A stretch of 64,000 nt of DNA from Peltaster fructicola. Taxonomy: Eukaryota > Ascomycota > Dothideomycetes. A model generated the notes under the pieces. The model saw only the letters and a list, made by a program, of their open reading frames with translations, was not told where the DNA came from and ran no database searches. Below, piece by piece: positions 11,015 to 21,722 of this stretch. Numbering within the stretch: position 1 is the first letter of the stretch; every line of letters starts with the position of its first letter. A program made the translations under genes and the position numbers. The stretch lies in the NCBI GenBank assembly GCA_001592805.2, contig CP051140.1:2481501-2545500 (forward strand). The letters run 5' to 3'.

Positions 11015-12627
11015 ATGAGCATGGCAGATACACAACGCCCTACGCCGAAGAAGAGACGGTCGAGCAAGGTTGAAGATGAGGATGATGGCAAGAAACGAGG
11101 TCGTCCGCGAGTCGAGAAGAATGATGAGTCTGCCGCAGACGTGAGTTTCCTTTGTTGCTATGCACATCGTGTGCTGATCATGGACAGCGACGAAGAACAC
11201 AAATCCGAATGGCACAGCGCGCATATCGACAGCGCAAGGAGTCGACACTGGAAGAACTGCGCAAGCGAGTCAACGAGCTCAATGGCACCGTCGAGGCTAT
11301 GGAGACCGTTTTTCAAGACTGCATGCAGCGTCTGATTTCCATCGGCCTGCCTGACGCTGCAGTAAACGAGCTGAAGATGACAGCTGCACGTTTCACCGGC
11401 TTCAAGACGACATCTCAGGCCAGAGAACTTGAGCACAGCGATGATGGTCTCGTGGAAAGGGCCATACCAGAACCTGTCGCACCAGTCTCGCAAGCCAACG
11501 ATGCTCTGACTCCGAAGAATGTTTCGATCTGGCTCGATCAGACCGAGCTGAGTCGAAACACACGCAGGCCGAACCCAGAAGATTATCTGGGTCTTGGTTA
11601 CTCATTTGTGCCGGGCGACTTAGCAGAGGAAACATCCTATCCCTTTAGACCTCAGAAGGCAGGATCTGCGCCACCGAGACAAGCACTGTCGAGAAATCTC
11701 GAGCCGACAAAGACTTACAGCTTCCAGGAAACTACCTTTGGACGCCGCGTGCATCGAGCATGCTTGGAAGCAGGCTACTCACTACTGCTCGATCCGAATC
11801 GAAATCCGCAGACGTACGAACGAGTCTTCAGACTGCCTCTCCTTGCTCGAGACCGAACAGAACTCATTGCATGCACCAAAGCCTGCCTTGACCGAGGCGC
11901 CACAGGCACACTGGATCTATATGAAGCACCACTTATCCACATTGGAGGAGCTGGCACACACTACCCTCGACGAGACAGGAATGGTAACTTGCAGCAGCAC
12001 AAAGCTGCGTATAATCTAGGCATGGTCGGGCCTTCGACGTTGAAGCTCTTGATGCAGGCCGACGAGCAGAGGTTGAGGGCGGACATGGCTGTTGAGATTG
12101 AAGGCTTCGAAGGAGAGTGGTTCGACCCATATGATGTCGAAGGGTATCTACACGAGAAGCGCATCTTCATCGAACCCGGCGCGTCCTTTTGGAGGTAGAG
12201 GTGGCAGCAAATATGCGTGCATTGGGAGACAGGTCGACCACTACGTCAAGAGCTGGAACGCCTGGTCACTCGAGCGATGGGAGAGTACCTCGGGAGTCGA
12301 TGGATGCATTCGACTTGAGCGCTATGCCATGGGTGCCATCTCCTGAAGGCATGCCAGACTCTAATGGCTTTCCAATGAATGAGGCATGGATCAATCCAGC
12401 TCAGCCACGGAAGACTCCTGCGCAAGGTCCTGAGCCTACCAAGAAAACGGTCATGATCGATATCACGAAGCTGATCAGAGGTGAGTGTGCATGATCTGAC
12501 TTGAAGCACTTGCTAACCAACGAATGCAGGACTTATGACATCTGCTGTCTGTCTCGGCCAGACTCCTGGCTTTAGGCGGCAGGATGTTGACAAAGCGCTA
12601 GCATATGCTTGCTTTGATCTCTATTGA
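11015..12627 (+). CDS. bZIP transcription factor with a fungal C-terminal domain; one apparent frame break
   Basis: Exons 11015-11140, 11188-12480 and 12530-12627; introns of 47 and 49 nt. Residues 1-42 are Lys/Arg-rich (nuclear signal KKRRSSK, KKRGRPR). Exon 2 opens with the basic region RRRTQIRMAQRAYRQRKE followed by a leucine heptad stretch (LEELRKRVNELN), the Yap/Pap1-like type with AQRAYR. A large C-terminal region, found with this bZIP in many filamentous ascomycetes, includes the FDPYDVEGYL motif and ends KLIRGLMTSAVCLGQTPGFRRQDVDKAL. The frame is lost once, at the T run 12187-12190: upstream it stops at 12196, while the downstream frame keeps the family-like sequence (EVEV, then MPWVPSPEG). 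With one base restored the total is 505 codons. A 38-nt intron (12195-12232) would also restore the frame but is shorter than any other intron here. Target genes are unknown. Confidence 0.82.
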
Positions 12628-13231
12628 GAAAGCAGATAAGATGTAGCAGTTGAGCTCACTATGTACAACGCTTGGAATATGTGGTATAAGGCCGAACTTC
12701 AGGCATCATTGAGGCCCACTGTATTAGTCATTCTACCTACGCTAGCTAATGAAATTATGAGCAAGACAACTCAAGCTTTCTTTCTTTTCTCCCTCCAGCG
12801 ACATCCTCACCAATGCTGCGTTTCTTTGCTCTCACACAGACAGACGTTGCTCTTGTCATCATCATCAAGCAAATGAGAAATTCGGAGTAATCTTCACAAC
12901 CCGTCCACCTCGAAGTCCCTCCTTGGATACTGCGAGCTCTGACGACTGCCTGTAAGGGTCTGCCATGACATGGTTGCATTCGACATCAGAAATCTCAGCC
13001 TAATCACTTTGGGCTATGGGAGTCGGTGCGAAGATTGTCTGTCTCTTGACTGAGATGAGAACTTTAGTGCAATACGCAGCATATCTAAGCATGTTTTGCA
13101 AAACTGCAAGGGTATCATTCGATTCTGATTACTCTGGTGAGGATGGCGCTCTGCCTTTTTTCCCTCCCGGTACGTCCTGCGCCAACGCTAAAATCCATTT
13201 CCATAAAGCTCATGATCACTGCTAATCCTTC
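12628..13231. other. Convergent intergenic region
   Basis: 604 bp between the 3' ends of the bZIP and dioxygenase genes. No gene or repeat seen. Confidence 0.45.
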
Positions 13232-14233
13232 TTATACCTTCCTGTACATCAGGTCGGTGCGCATGGTGTACTTGGTGCCCTGGAGGACATCAGTACCACT
13301 GTGCAGGAGATTGCGATGCTGGAATATCAGGACCGAGCCTGCTTTCGGGGCGACATTGAAGCGACGCTGGCCATCGTATGAGTGGAAGGCTGTGTTACCG
13401 CCCTGAAGGTAGTTCTTTTGCGCCAACTTGCGCTCCTCCTTTGAAAGACCACGAAGCGACTGGCTGGTGGGTGGACCTTGGTCGTTCATGTACAGCTGCA
13501 TGGTGTAGTAGCTGCGCTCGCTGCGATCTGGTGTTTCGTATGTGCCATCGCAGTGTGGTCGGAAGTATTCACCTTGGACATACTTCAGGAATCGCATCCT
13601 CTCATTTGGTCGTGTGAATTCCCAGACTTCATTCCTTCGAGCTGGACCGTTACCAGTCACTTCGGCGTTGTTTTGCAGTCGGAGGATCTCCTTGAGCTCT
13701 GGAAGGTCTGAGATGCGGTTCCAAATGCGATCAACAACCTCTTGAGAATCCCAGATGATGCGGCCACAGTTCCTGGTGTCGGTGTAGAGAGCTTGTTGTC
13801 CGTTGCCAATGTTGACCATGGCCCTTTCCCATCCTCGGTTGGTAGACTCTTCAGCCTCTTGTCGGAGCTCTGCGCACTCTTGTCGGGAGAGAACGTTGTC
13901 AATGACTATGGCGTACATGCCGTCATATTCTGGAAGTGACTCGTGTGCGAAGGCGATAGGCGTGACTGTGATGGCTGGTGACTCCTCGTCCATGGAGGAC
14001 TTTGGAGTCGACTCAACACTGCTGCATGGAGACATGCTGTCTCTCTTGACTGCTGGTAGTTCGACTTCAGGTGATGCTGATCGGTTCTTGTCACCACCCA
14101 ACATAGACTTGGGTGACAGGAAGTCGCTGTATCGAGATCGAAGGTTCAGCATTCTGCCCATTTGGTGTGTTGTGTGAAGGAGTAGTGATGTTATGGGGAT
14201 GTGATCAGAAGGTCTTATGTATCCGTGACACAT
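13232..14233 (-). CDS. 2-oxoglutarate/Fe(II)-dependent dioxygenase (prolyl 4-hydroxylase-like domain)
   Basis: Single exon, 333 aa from the first ATG (14233). An ATG at 14161 (MGRMLNLRSRYSDF) would give 309 aa and may be the true start, since the 24 extra residues look like translated leader. The N-terminal 90 residues are Ser/Pro-rich. The catalytic jelly-roll follows: YAIVIDNVLSRQECAEL opens the P4Hc-type domain, the iron ligands are His and Asp of FRPHCDG plus the distal His of NLLHSGTDV, and the 2-oxoglutarate anchor is probably the Arg of YTMRTDLMYR. There is no signal peptide, so it is probably cytosolic or nuclear and not a collagen-type ER enzyme; similar fungal proteins are annotated as oxidoreductase domain-containing proteins. 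The substrate is unknown. Confidence 0.88.
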   Translation of the reverse strand: MCHGYIRPSDHIPITSLLLHTTHQMGRMLNLRSRYSDFLSPKSMLGGDKNRSASPEVELPAVKRDSMSPCSSVESTPKSSMDEESPAITVTPIAFAHESLPEYDGMYAIVIDNVLSRQECAELRQEAEESTNRGWERAMVNIGNGQQALYTDTRNCGRIIWDSQEVVDRIWNRISDLPELKEILRLQNNAEVTGNGPARRNEVWEFTRPNERMRFLKYVQGEYFRPHCDGTYETPDRSERSYYTMQLYMNDQGPPTSQSLRGLSKEERKLAQKNYLQGGNTAFHSYDGQRRFNVAPKAGSVLIFQHRNLLHSGTDVLQGTKYTMRTDLMYRKV

Positions 14234-15818
14234 ACATCGTGACCCGCGGTGTGATTCCTTTTGTATACATTGAAGGGTAACTGGCTGCCTGAGCTAACGC
14301 CTCAGTCTACGCCCGTACACCACCATTGAGAGCGTATGCAGGGCTGAGCATTGAGAATAGCTCGCTGCGCACTGCGCGCAAGGTAGGCGCAAAGTATAAG
14401 GGTAAGGCAGACGAATAATGCTAGTGCACAGGCAACAGAATAGTGACCTAGCGCTCTCGGCCGCACACGTGAGAGTCCAGGGCGCTTCCTTGTGATAGAG
14501 GAGCTACCCGGTTATTGACCGAGCACCTTCTGGAAGCGCCGACAGTGGCGTTGGGAGGGCGTTCGACCAACAGGATGTCTGGAATGCTCAGTGCCTGGAG
14601 AGTTTCGCCGTGGCTTATTCTCGTTGAGTCGGAATATGTAGGACGAGTCTTTTGCGCATATGCCCTTCTTGTTGATCATCATCAGTCAGAGTTCTCAATT
14701 GCAGCAGTGCTCCTGTGATCTAGATGCTGTTGAGATGCGATGTGCTTATCTGCGTGTTGTCCTGTTCGGTGCGAACGTTCTCTTCACTGCGGATGAGACC
14801 ATCGATGGCGGAACGCCATGGCGCAATTCTTCAGCGCAACCAAGTGGTAGACACAAGCCGATGATGGTTTGTGGTTGCTCGACGCGAGCAACTGGCTGCA
14901 GCTATCATTGAGCCATGCGGATGCTCCGATTGTGTACGTATAGTAGCCGTATAGTTCTGGTGAACGCTGGTCGTTCAAGACATGTGGCTTCGGAGCGTCC
15001 TAATCATCGTGATCGAGTCTGCGATCACAGCTGGAAGTCTCTAGACTGGAGATCGAGTCATCTTGCGAAAGACTGAGGCTCTGCTGGCGTCATATTCCAT
15101 CAGTACATGGGTTGTTGTTCCTTCTTGACTCAAGTCGCAAGGATATCTGGTTCTAAGGGGACGGATCATCTGACCAGTACTCAAAGGTATGACGTCCAGT
15201 ACAAGGACAAATGTATACTGCAGGTCGTCCATTATACCATGCTCGCCGCGGGACTGACAAAGACGTATAGTATGAAGTTGCCGTGTCAACGTATGCTTCT
15301 AGACAAGCTTGGCTGCAGAAAATGACCATCAGTAGTAAAGGTACGTCTCTCTTGTGGCGACAAGCTGCGTTGAAGAGGTTTTCTTCGCTGTAATGGTGCC
15401 AAACAGTGTCACAAACCTAGAGCAGTCGGTCGACAAGCTCTATGGCTCAAGCAAGGACATTACCAAAGATTCCCCTGACTGTGTCGGAGGTCGAGTGTCT
15501 TAGGCCATGTTCGTGGCGACTGTTATGAGCAGTGTTCGCCCTGTCATCCAAGCAACAGCACGTTCGTGTGCCACAGCGCTGTATGCTTCGCATCGTTGCT
15601 GCTGATAGCATTGTCAATGCAGTTAATTAGTGATTGCTGGACGACAATCTCAACGATTGTGTGAACAGTCTTCACAGTGGTGGATATGTGGTGCAGGATG
15701 ACACTCCCGGCGATCATACGAGCAATGTTCGCAGAGATTGAGCAATGCTACCGGACGACATTGGCAATAACTGCCATGTCCAGGTACTTATGCTGTGACT
15801 CCTGATACTGGCATTGTG
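14234..15818. other. Gene-poor intergenic region, 1.6 kb
   Basis: No open frame of family-like composition and no RNA gene seen. It holds the promoter of the dioxygenase gene (left) and the 3' flank of the WD40 gene (right). Base composition is like that of the surrounding genes, with no AT-rich RIP-like island. Confidence 0.5.
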
Positions 15819-16935
15819 TTAGTATGGGGCGAACCTGTCAGCTTGCTTCTTCTCTTTCCTGCTCTTCTTCTTGGTCGATTTGGGCGCCTCATCAATGTCC
15901 ATTCTAGTCGAGTCTTCATTCACGCTGTCGATGCGCCACAACCTCACGTGGCCATCTTCACCACAAGTAAGGACTGCCGTCTGGTGGGCGAACCTGACAT
16001 CACGGACGACTTCTTCGCCATGGGCTCCAGGCAGATCGATGGTGCCTTCGAAGCTGTACTGGGGCGATTTCAATGTGGTAAGTTGTAGCTTCTGCTTCGC
16101 GTTGTGGCCGTGGGCTAGCATGGTAGGTTGGGATTGGTTCTGGACGAGTCGGACCACATACATACCTGGAAGGATCAGCAGTATGCTCACAGAACCGCCG
16201 TCTACTTACAGTCCAGTTGAGGCCGTACATCTCCGAATTCTGCGACTGGAAGAGCAGCATCATCGGCCGTTCCAGTCTTATTCAGACCATAGATGGTGAA
16301 CTGCTCATCAGTGCTCAGGACATAAGCTTGATCGTCAGCAAGAAAACCAGAACAATGCACCGCTGAGCGTGGATTGAGGACCTGTTGTACGGCATCCTCT
16401 TCATCAGCCTGGTCGGTATCGAATATCGAGATCAGTCCGTCAGTGCTGCCAGAGAGCAAGAGGTTCTTCTGAGAAGGATGCCATGCCATATCCGTAATGG
16501 TGTCAGTATGAGACTCCTCGTAAGTGCGGACAGCTGAAACAGGCCTGCGTATGTCATAGATTTGCACACTGACGTCTCCAAGGCCTTCTTTTGTGCTTTC
16601 AGTACCGGCGGCAATGTAATACTCGTGACAGGCGAGGGCTGAGAAGCCAGCAGACTTGGGTTCCGTAATCTCAAAGGTCTTTTGCATCGACCTTGTATCC
16701 CAGCCACGAATATGGGCGTTCTTCCCGCAGCACATAGCGCCTGATTATGTGACAGTAAGCACTGGACACCTTGGTTGCATGCAACAGTCTGAAGCGGATC
16801 AAGTCTAGCTGGATCAAATAGACGTAATGTGTCGTCAGATCCGATCACAGCGAAGGTGTTTGCATGTTGTGCCAGAGAGAAGAAATATGTGTCTAGTTGT
16901 GATCCGAGCCGCGTAGCAGCAACAAGACTCGACAT
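15819..16935 (-). CDS. WD40-repeat protein, WDR89-like; one apparent frame break
   Basis: Exons (minus strand) 16935-16210 and 16165-15819, with a 44-nt intron. The product begins MSSLVAATRLGSQLDTYFF. WD units seen in order: VIGSDDTLRLFD, AHIRGWDTRS, VSVQIYDIRRP, LLLSGSTDGLISIFD and VLTCGEDGHVRLWR, ending with a Lys-rich tail and RFAPY. Order, spacing and tail fit the small WDR89-like WD40 family, which has no firmly assigned biochemical role; a beta-propeller scaffold is the safe call. The frame changes once, at the C run 16724-16726 (G run on the coding strand): LCAAG lies in one frame and KNAHIRGWDTRS in the next. One added base gives 357 aa without a gap in the propeller. A 32-nt intron could formally bridge the frames but is too short and has a weak donor. 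Confidence 0.82.
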
Positions 16936-17580
16936 GATGGAGAGTACACGTGTCTGGGGTATCGCCAAATCACGCAAGGGCCGTTGCAGTGCTGTCAATG
17001 AGGTCGAAGGTCGATCAGATGTGTGCTATATTTTCGATCCAATGAGGTGTGGCAAAATTCGCGTCGATAGTCGATTGTTGTTCATCGATGATCAACGCTT
17101 TAACAGGAACACAAACACTTAACAATACCATCAATCCCTCATCGCCGCATCTGATCGCCCATACGCTCAGGCACGAAGAATCAGCGGACTGCCTATGGCA
17201 TGTAGCAGACATTTCCGACGCTTCGACAGTTCGACAGACGTCTATAAATCCAACTCATCCGCCCAACAGCTCCAGCATGCTGAAGAATCACTCCCCGAGC
17301 CACGCACGCCGAGTGTCGTATAACACAGGCTTGTGATGGAGATGAGATCGCCACAGTCATTCCGATATACTTGTAGAAGTTGCTAATGCTATCCTTGCTT
17401 GGACAACAGGGACACCTTAAACAATAGTTGAATATCGTCAGGACTGGGTACAACACAACGATGTTTCCCTTCCATGGCGAGCATCACAATCGACTGAACA
17501 GGTTGCAGCCAACGGAAGATAGTTGCGTTCTGCTCGAAGCAAGGCTAAAGCTGGGCAGTTGTGCCTCCCAACACTCACGC

Positions 17581-17598
17581 ACACACACACACACACAC
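17581..17598. repeat. (AC)9 microsatellite
   Basis: Nine perfect AC units in non-coding sequence, preceded by imperfect CACTCACGC. Confidence 0.95.
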
Positions 17599-18242
17599 CG
17601 CTACAAGGCAACACAACTTTCCCGCCACGCTTGACGTGTATGTGCATGCAAAAGTCATACCAGCCGGCAAGTTGTCAGGCAACCAACCGGAAGCGCTCAC
17701 TCAGTGGGTGGGGAGGCAAGACTTGTCACTCTGTTCCACTACTCTTCTTTCATCACCGTTCCCTCCTCCTTGCACGGCTGCAGAGGCTGGTGTACCGTCG
17801 CGCATGCATCGTCTGGCCTTCCGCAAACTAGGAGACTAGGTGAGGGACATGTATTGGGAGGCAACGAGACGTGGCGTCTTACAACGCGCATCCTCTTGAG
17901 CACCTTGCAGCGAAGCGTGCGTGGGAGACGACAGCACATTGCGGAAACTTCATTCGGTCTCGTACTTCTGGAAAGGTCAACTCAAAAAAGACGCCCTTGT
18001 CGATACTTCAAACCTCCCTTTTGCCTTTTCATGCTTGCTCACGGCCGAACCTAGCGTGCAGTCCTGCGCAACGGCGCTTTCTCTGACATTTTGGTTGATC
18101 TGCTTGACTAGTTCATATGCGACCTGCTTGCTCTTACCGATCTTTCATCAATGCTGACTCTTTCTCCTTGCCTCTCCCTGTGTGCTTCTCAAACAGTTAA
18201 TCCTTCGAATGTTCGATAACCATCCTTCCAAGCACGCACGCA

Positions 18243-18262
18243 CCAACCCCAACCCCAACCCA
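18243..18262. repeat. Short C4A2-type tandem repeat
   Basis: Three tandem units of about CCCCAA, 86 bp before the start of the 18349 gene. It resembles a ciliate telomere repeat, but most filamentous fungi use TTAGGG, so chance or a promoter element is likelier. Confidence 0.7.
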
Positions 18263-18348
18263 TCGACAATCACGCCACGTCACAGCGCTGCAAGGGTACA
18301 TTTACTGAGGTGCCCCGAGCATCTGGGTCTTTCACATACACGGCAAAC

Positions 18349-19079
18349 ATGCGTCGAACGACGCCCATCGCACACATACTATACAAATACCTCTATCCTA
18401 ATCCTGGCCCGGAAGACCCGCCTTCCTTCGCTGCACATCTAGCGAAGAATCTCGTTCCTGAGGTGCGAGTCGAAGTAGCAATCCTTTCTATGGCGATCTC
18501 AACACAGTTGAAGCTCGATATCCTGGACTGAATTACTGCTACCCAGCACACCGCATGCGCCTTGGTCGATTTAAGCACCACCGACGACTCTTTGAAGCCT
18601 TCGACGCACTCGGCCTCACTTATCAAGAAGTACAGGATTTCTGTTGCTGGGAAGGGTCGAGATGGGCACGTCTCAAGTACGAGGAGGACCAAGGAGAGAA
18701 AGTTATTGACACAACAGGAGACGGTATCGGTCCTTGGGTGGACAGAAGGCACGAGAAGGCGGAGAACAGGAGACATTCAATCACGAGGAAGACAGACATC
18801 TCGGTGGTGTTTGAAGAGGCTGTCAATCCTACACAGATGTATCGCCAGCCACGAGATCCGAGCGAGGAGGTCGTCCTATGTCCACGACTGCTTCGACGCT
18901 TCAACGAGAGTATTGAGCAGCTTTGGTTGCAGGGTGTCCCACTCTCTCCAGAGGTTGAAGCCGAATTCAAAGAAGGAGTGGAACGTGGTGAACTGGATCG
19001 GAGTGTACTGCCTATCCTGGCGCGAGCTCGACAAGCTGCCGAAGCTCGAGCAAGAGTTCATACCTCTGCATCGAGATAA
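18349..19079 (+). CDS. Conserved fungal protein of unknown function; one apparent frame break
   Basis: Starts at the ATG at 18349 (MRRTTPIAHILYKYLYP, then GPEDPPSFAAHLAKNLVPE). The reading frame then moves: the next segment, NPFYGDLNTVEARYPGLNYC and PAHRMRLGRFKHHRRLFEAFDALGL, is one frame away and runs to the stop at 19079. I remember the same order of segments (LYKYLYP, FAAHLA, NPFYG, ARYP.LNYC.PAHRMRLGRF) in one uninterrupted protein of many filamentous ascomycetes, so this is one gene with a single lost base near the GG at 18462-18463; with it the product is 243 aa. The downstream part contains a WEG.RWAR motif and an acidic Arg-rich C-terminal helix. No enzyme motif, TM segment or signal peptide. 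Function unknown. Confidence 0.75.
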
Positions 19080-21722
19080 GCAGTGCCTCGCAATGAGCGT
19101 CCACCAGCCGAAGATGGGAACTGCTCACTCCAGCATGCAGCGGAGTCATGAGGGAGCCGACGTTCAAGTCGGAATGAGCTGAGTGGTTTCCTCTGTCCTC
19201 GACAAGCTGCGGATTCCTCGGGCAAACTCTTGTCCATCACGAGTCAGTATTCAGCACTCTCTCAATCCTCACATAACCTCGACAAGGTGCTGAGCCTCGA
19301 GCAGAAATCTACATTATGATTCAGCACGCGGCATTCTTCCAGTCCTCGCACGAGCGAAATATACGACACGATTCGCCATGCAGTAATCCAGCAGCTTACG
19401 CTTGCACTGCTGCATCAGTCTCCTTGTCCACACATCTTGTTTGAACTTTAGCACGGCGTTCGGTGTCATAGCGTTCATGGTACATTCAGAAGATATCCCC
19501 TGATCACGGCGCAACACTATAATAAACAGCAAGCATTCGAGAGGCTACAAAAGCGAACAGTCGACCTCAAAGCTTCAGGATGTCTCAAAATTACTGAGGT
19601 ATGCTTGAAGATTTGTCTCAGCAATAGGGTAGAGCGCTCTCCCATAACTTTTGCAGCCACAATGTATACACTCGCTTCATACTGAAGTCTGGGTCTTCTC
19701 GTGAGTGAAAATGTTGGACGGATCTGCCACGTGGTGTTCCACAAGGGCGTTTACCAGGTGTCATCTCCTGCAGCCGACAGAGAAGTGTTCCAACGATCCT
19801 ATCGTCCTCCCTCTAGTATCTCATGTCGATGACGTGTCCTGCCATATGCTAAACACAACACCACGAGAGGAGCACGACAAGCCACAATGGCATCGCTCTC
19901 AATATTGACGGTCTTCGCAAGGTGATTGCTGCTCAATCCCTAGGGTGATCGGCTGAACGTGCTGCTGCCACTGGACGGTCACTGCTGCTCTTCACCATTG
20001 CGACCGCCTCTAACATGAATCTGCTGTTCCGACGGCGAGCTCATCGCTGCTCAATCTCGGTATGACTGCCCGGCTACGAATCTGCCGGTGTCTTCGTAGT
20101 GTACCATGGATCTCCGGTATGGCAATGGTTACGGGTGTTGTCCCTGCTGTGAGTGAGGAAGTGAGGAATCGAGCGAGACAAATTGAGCTTGCTGCTTGTG
20201 TACAAGCGCTTCTCTCCGATGTATCGACAAGGTAAGCTCCTCGAGAACCATCTATCGGCTCTTGAAGACACCGGTGGGTGGTTGTCCGAGGGCAACGAAG
20301 CTGGTCTCGGCATTTTGACACTCTATTGTTAGTACCAATATCGACCAAAAGTTGCTGTCTCGTCAGACGCATATCCCTGCCAGTGCCTGACGAGGTCCCT
20401 TCGATCGATGACACCATGGTGAGCGTGTGGTAGAGCCCGTTGAGTCTCTGATCTTGTGCGCCGGAGATGAATCGATCGTGCTACAGGTGCGTGAAATGAA
20501 CGGAAACCAGCTGCTCTATGTGCTGGACGAGCAAGCTGCAACAAGAACAGGATGACTCACCCAGAACACTTGTATCAACCAGGTCCAGACAGCATATCTC
20601 AAATAGAGCCGTGATAGCGATAGGTGTTGTCGGAGAGACTACCTGTCGCTGTTGGAGGTCAATAACCCATCGAGTCATGATATGCAACGTTTCCACGCCG
20701 CTATCGAAGGTCTCCCTTGACTCTCGAGCAAGGATTTCGGTGTAGACCTCTACCACCAGATCCAAAATCGACTGTACAGAAAGTCTTGCGATGCGAACCT
20801 CTACACTCGATTCTTAGCCTCACAACGACTGATCCAAGCGAAGAAACGAGCTGCAATCGTTTGATATTGCAACAACTTACCTGAGACACTGCCACCAGAG
20901 ATGCACGCCATGATCTCCAGATGCGCTGCAGAATGTCTGTTAAAGTGCTGCGACCTGATGGTGTCAGAACGTCTGAGAAAGTGGTATAAGTCGTCTGAAC
21001 GTCTTTCAGCGCTGCAGAATGTCTGATGAGATGTCTTGCAAGCAGATGTTTGTCTTTGGGACACCTCTCTAAGCTGCTGCAACCTTCGAGAAGGCGCATC
21101 CGCGATCGGTGCAGCCATCAAGACTGACCGGATACAAGATGAGAGAATCCGAATCGCGGAAAGCTTCCAAGCACTGCACCGTATGTACAGCAGCCACGGT
21201 CTTGCACTGCGTAGACAGGTCAAACGACCATAGCAGCAGTAATGAGTCTCATGACAATGATAGCTGCAATTAGACAGCTGTGATACGAAACTCGGTATGA
21301 TGTGTAGGAGGAGTGAAGCAGTAAAGGAGGTACATGTAAGCTCTATTTTCTGAAGTCGACCCACGTCATGAGTGGCGCTTAAGCACCAGCCACAGCTATC
21401 AGAAAAACACCATGCACACCGACATGCCTGTCAATATGATCACCTTCCTGGATTGTATGTGAGTTTCAAGCTGGGCGTAGCAGGGCTCGTCTTGTACGTC
21501 GAGCCGCTTGCTGACTCGTGCAAGAACGCAACAAACACTCTCGGCATGCCTTTACTCTTCGGACAACCAATCCTGAGGTCGATCAGACATGAATCTACAC
21601 AGAAAGCATTGAGCTTCATACACACCGACATACCTTGATCGACCAGGAGATAACGCGCTGTCCGGAGCATTGTTCCTAGTAATCCCACTGCTTCGAACGA
21701 TCACAAGACAATGATCATCTAA
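19080..21722. other. Largest gene-free stretch, 2.6 kb
   Basis: No frame on either strand has family-like composition; the longest are under 190 codons and rich in Cys, Ser and His, as random frames are. A 17-bp perfect direct repeat occurs at 20923-20939 and 21009-21025. CTGCTCAATC recurs near 19929 and 20049. It could hold a non-coding RNA or decayed sequence; nothing decides this. Confidence 0.5.
20923..21025. repeat. Pair of 17-bp direct repeats
   Basis: GCGCTGCAGAATGTCTG occurs perfectly at 20923-20939 and 21009-21025, 86 bp apart start to start. Between them are further AACGTCTGA/GAACGTCT words. Confidence 0.85.

Larger units (their letters stand above)
16936..18348. other. Divergent intergenic region, 1.4 kb
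   Basis: Lies between the starts of two divergent genes. It contains a dinucleotide microsatellite at 17581-17598 and a short C4A2 repeat at 18243-18262. I see no gene. Confidence 0.5.

Noticed and set aside
18243-18262. Interstitial telomere remnant
   Set aside because: Only three CCCCAA-like units, and the usual fungal repeat is TTAGGG; it lies between normal genes.
18464-18508. 45-nt intron explaining the frame change in the 18349 gene
   Set aside because: Its length is a multiple of three, so it keeps the frame that stops at 18531.
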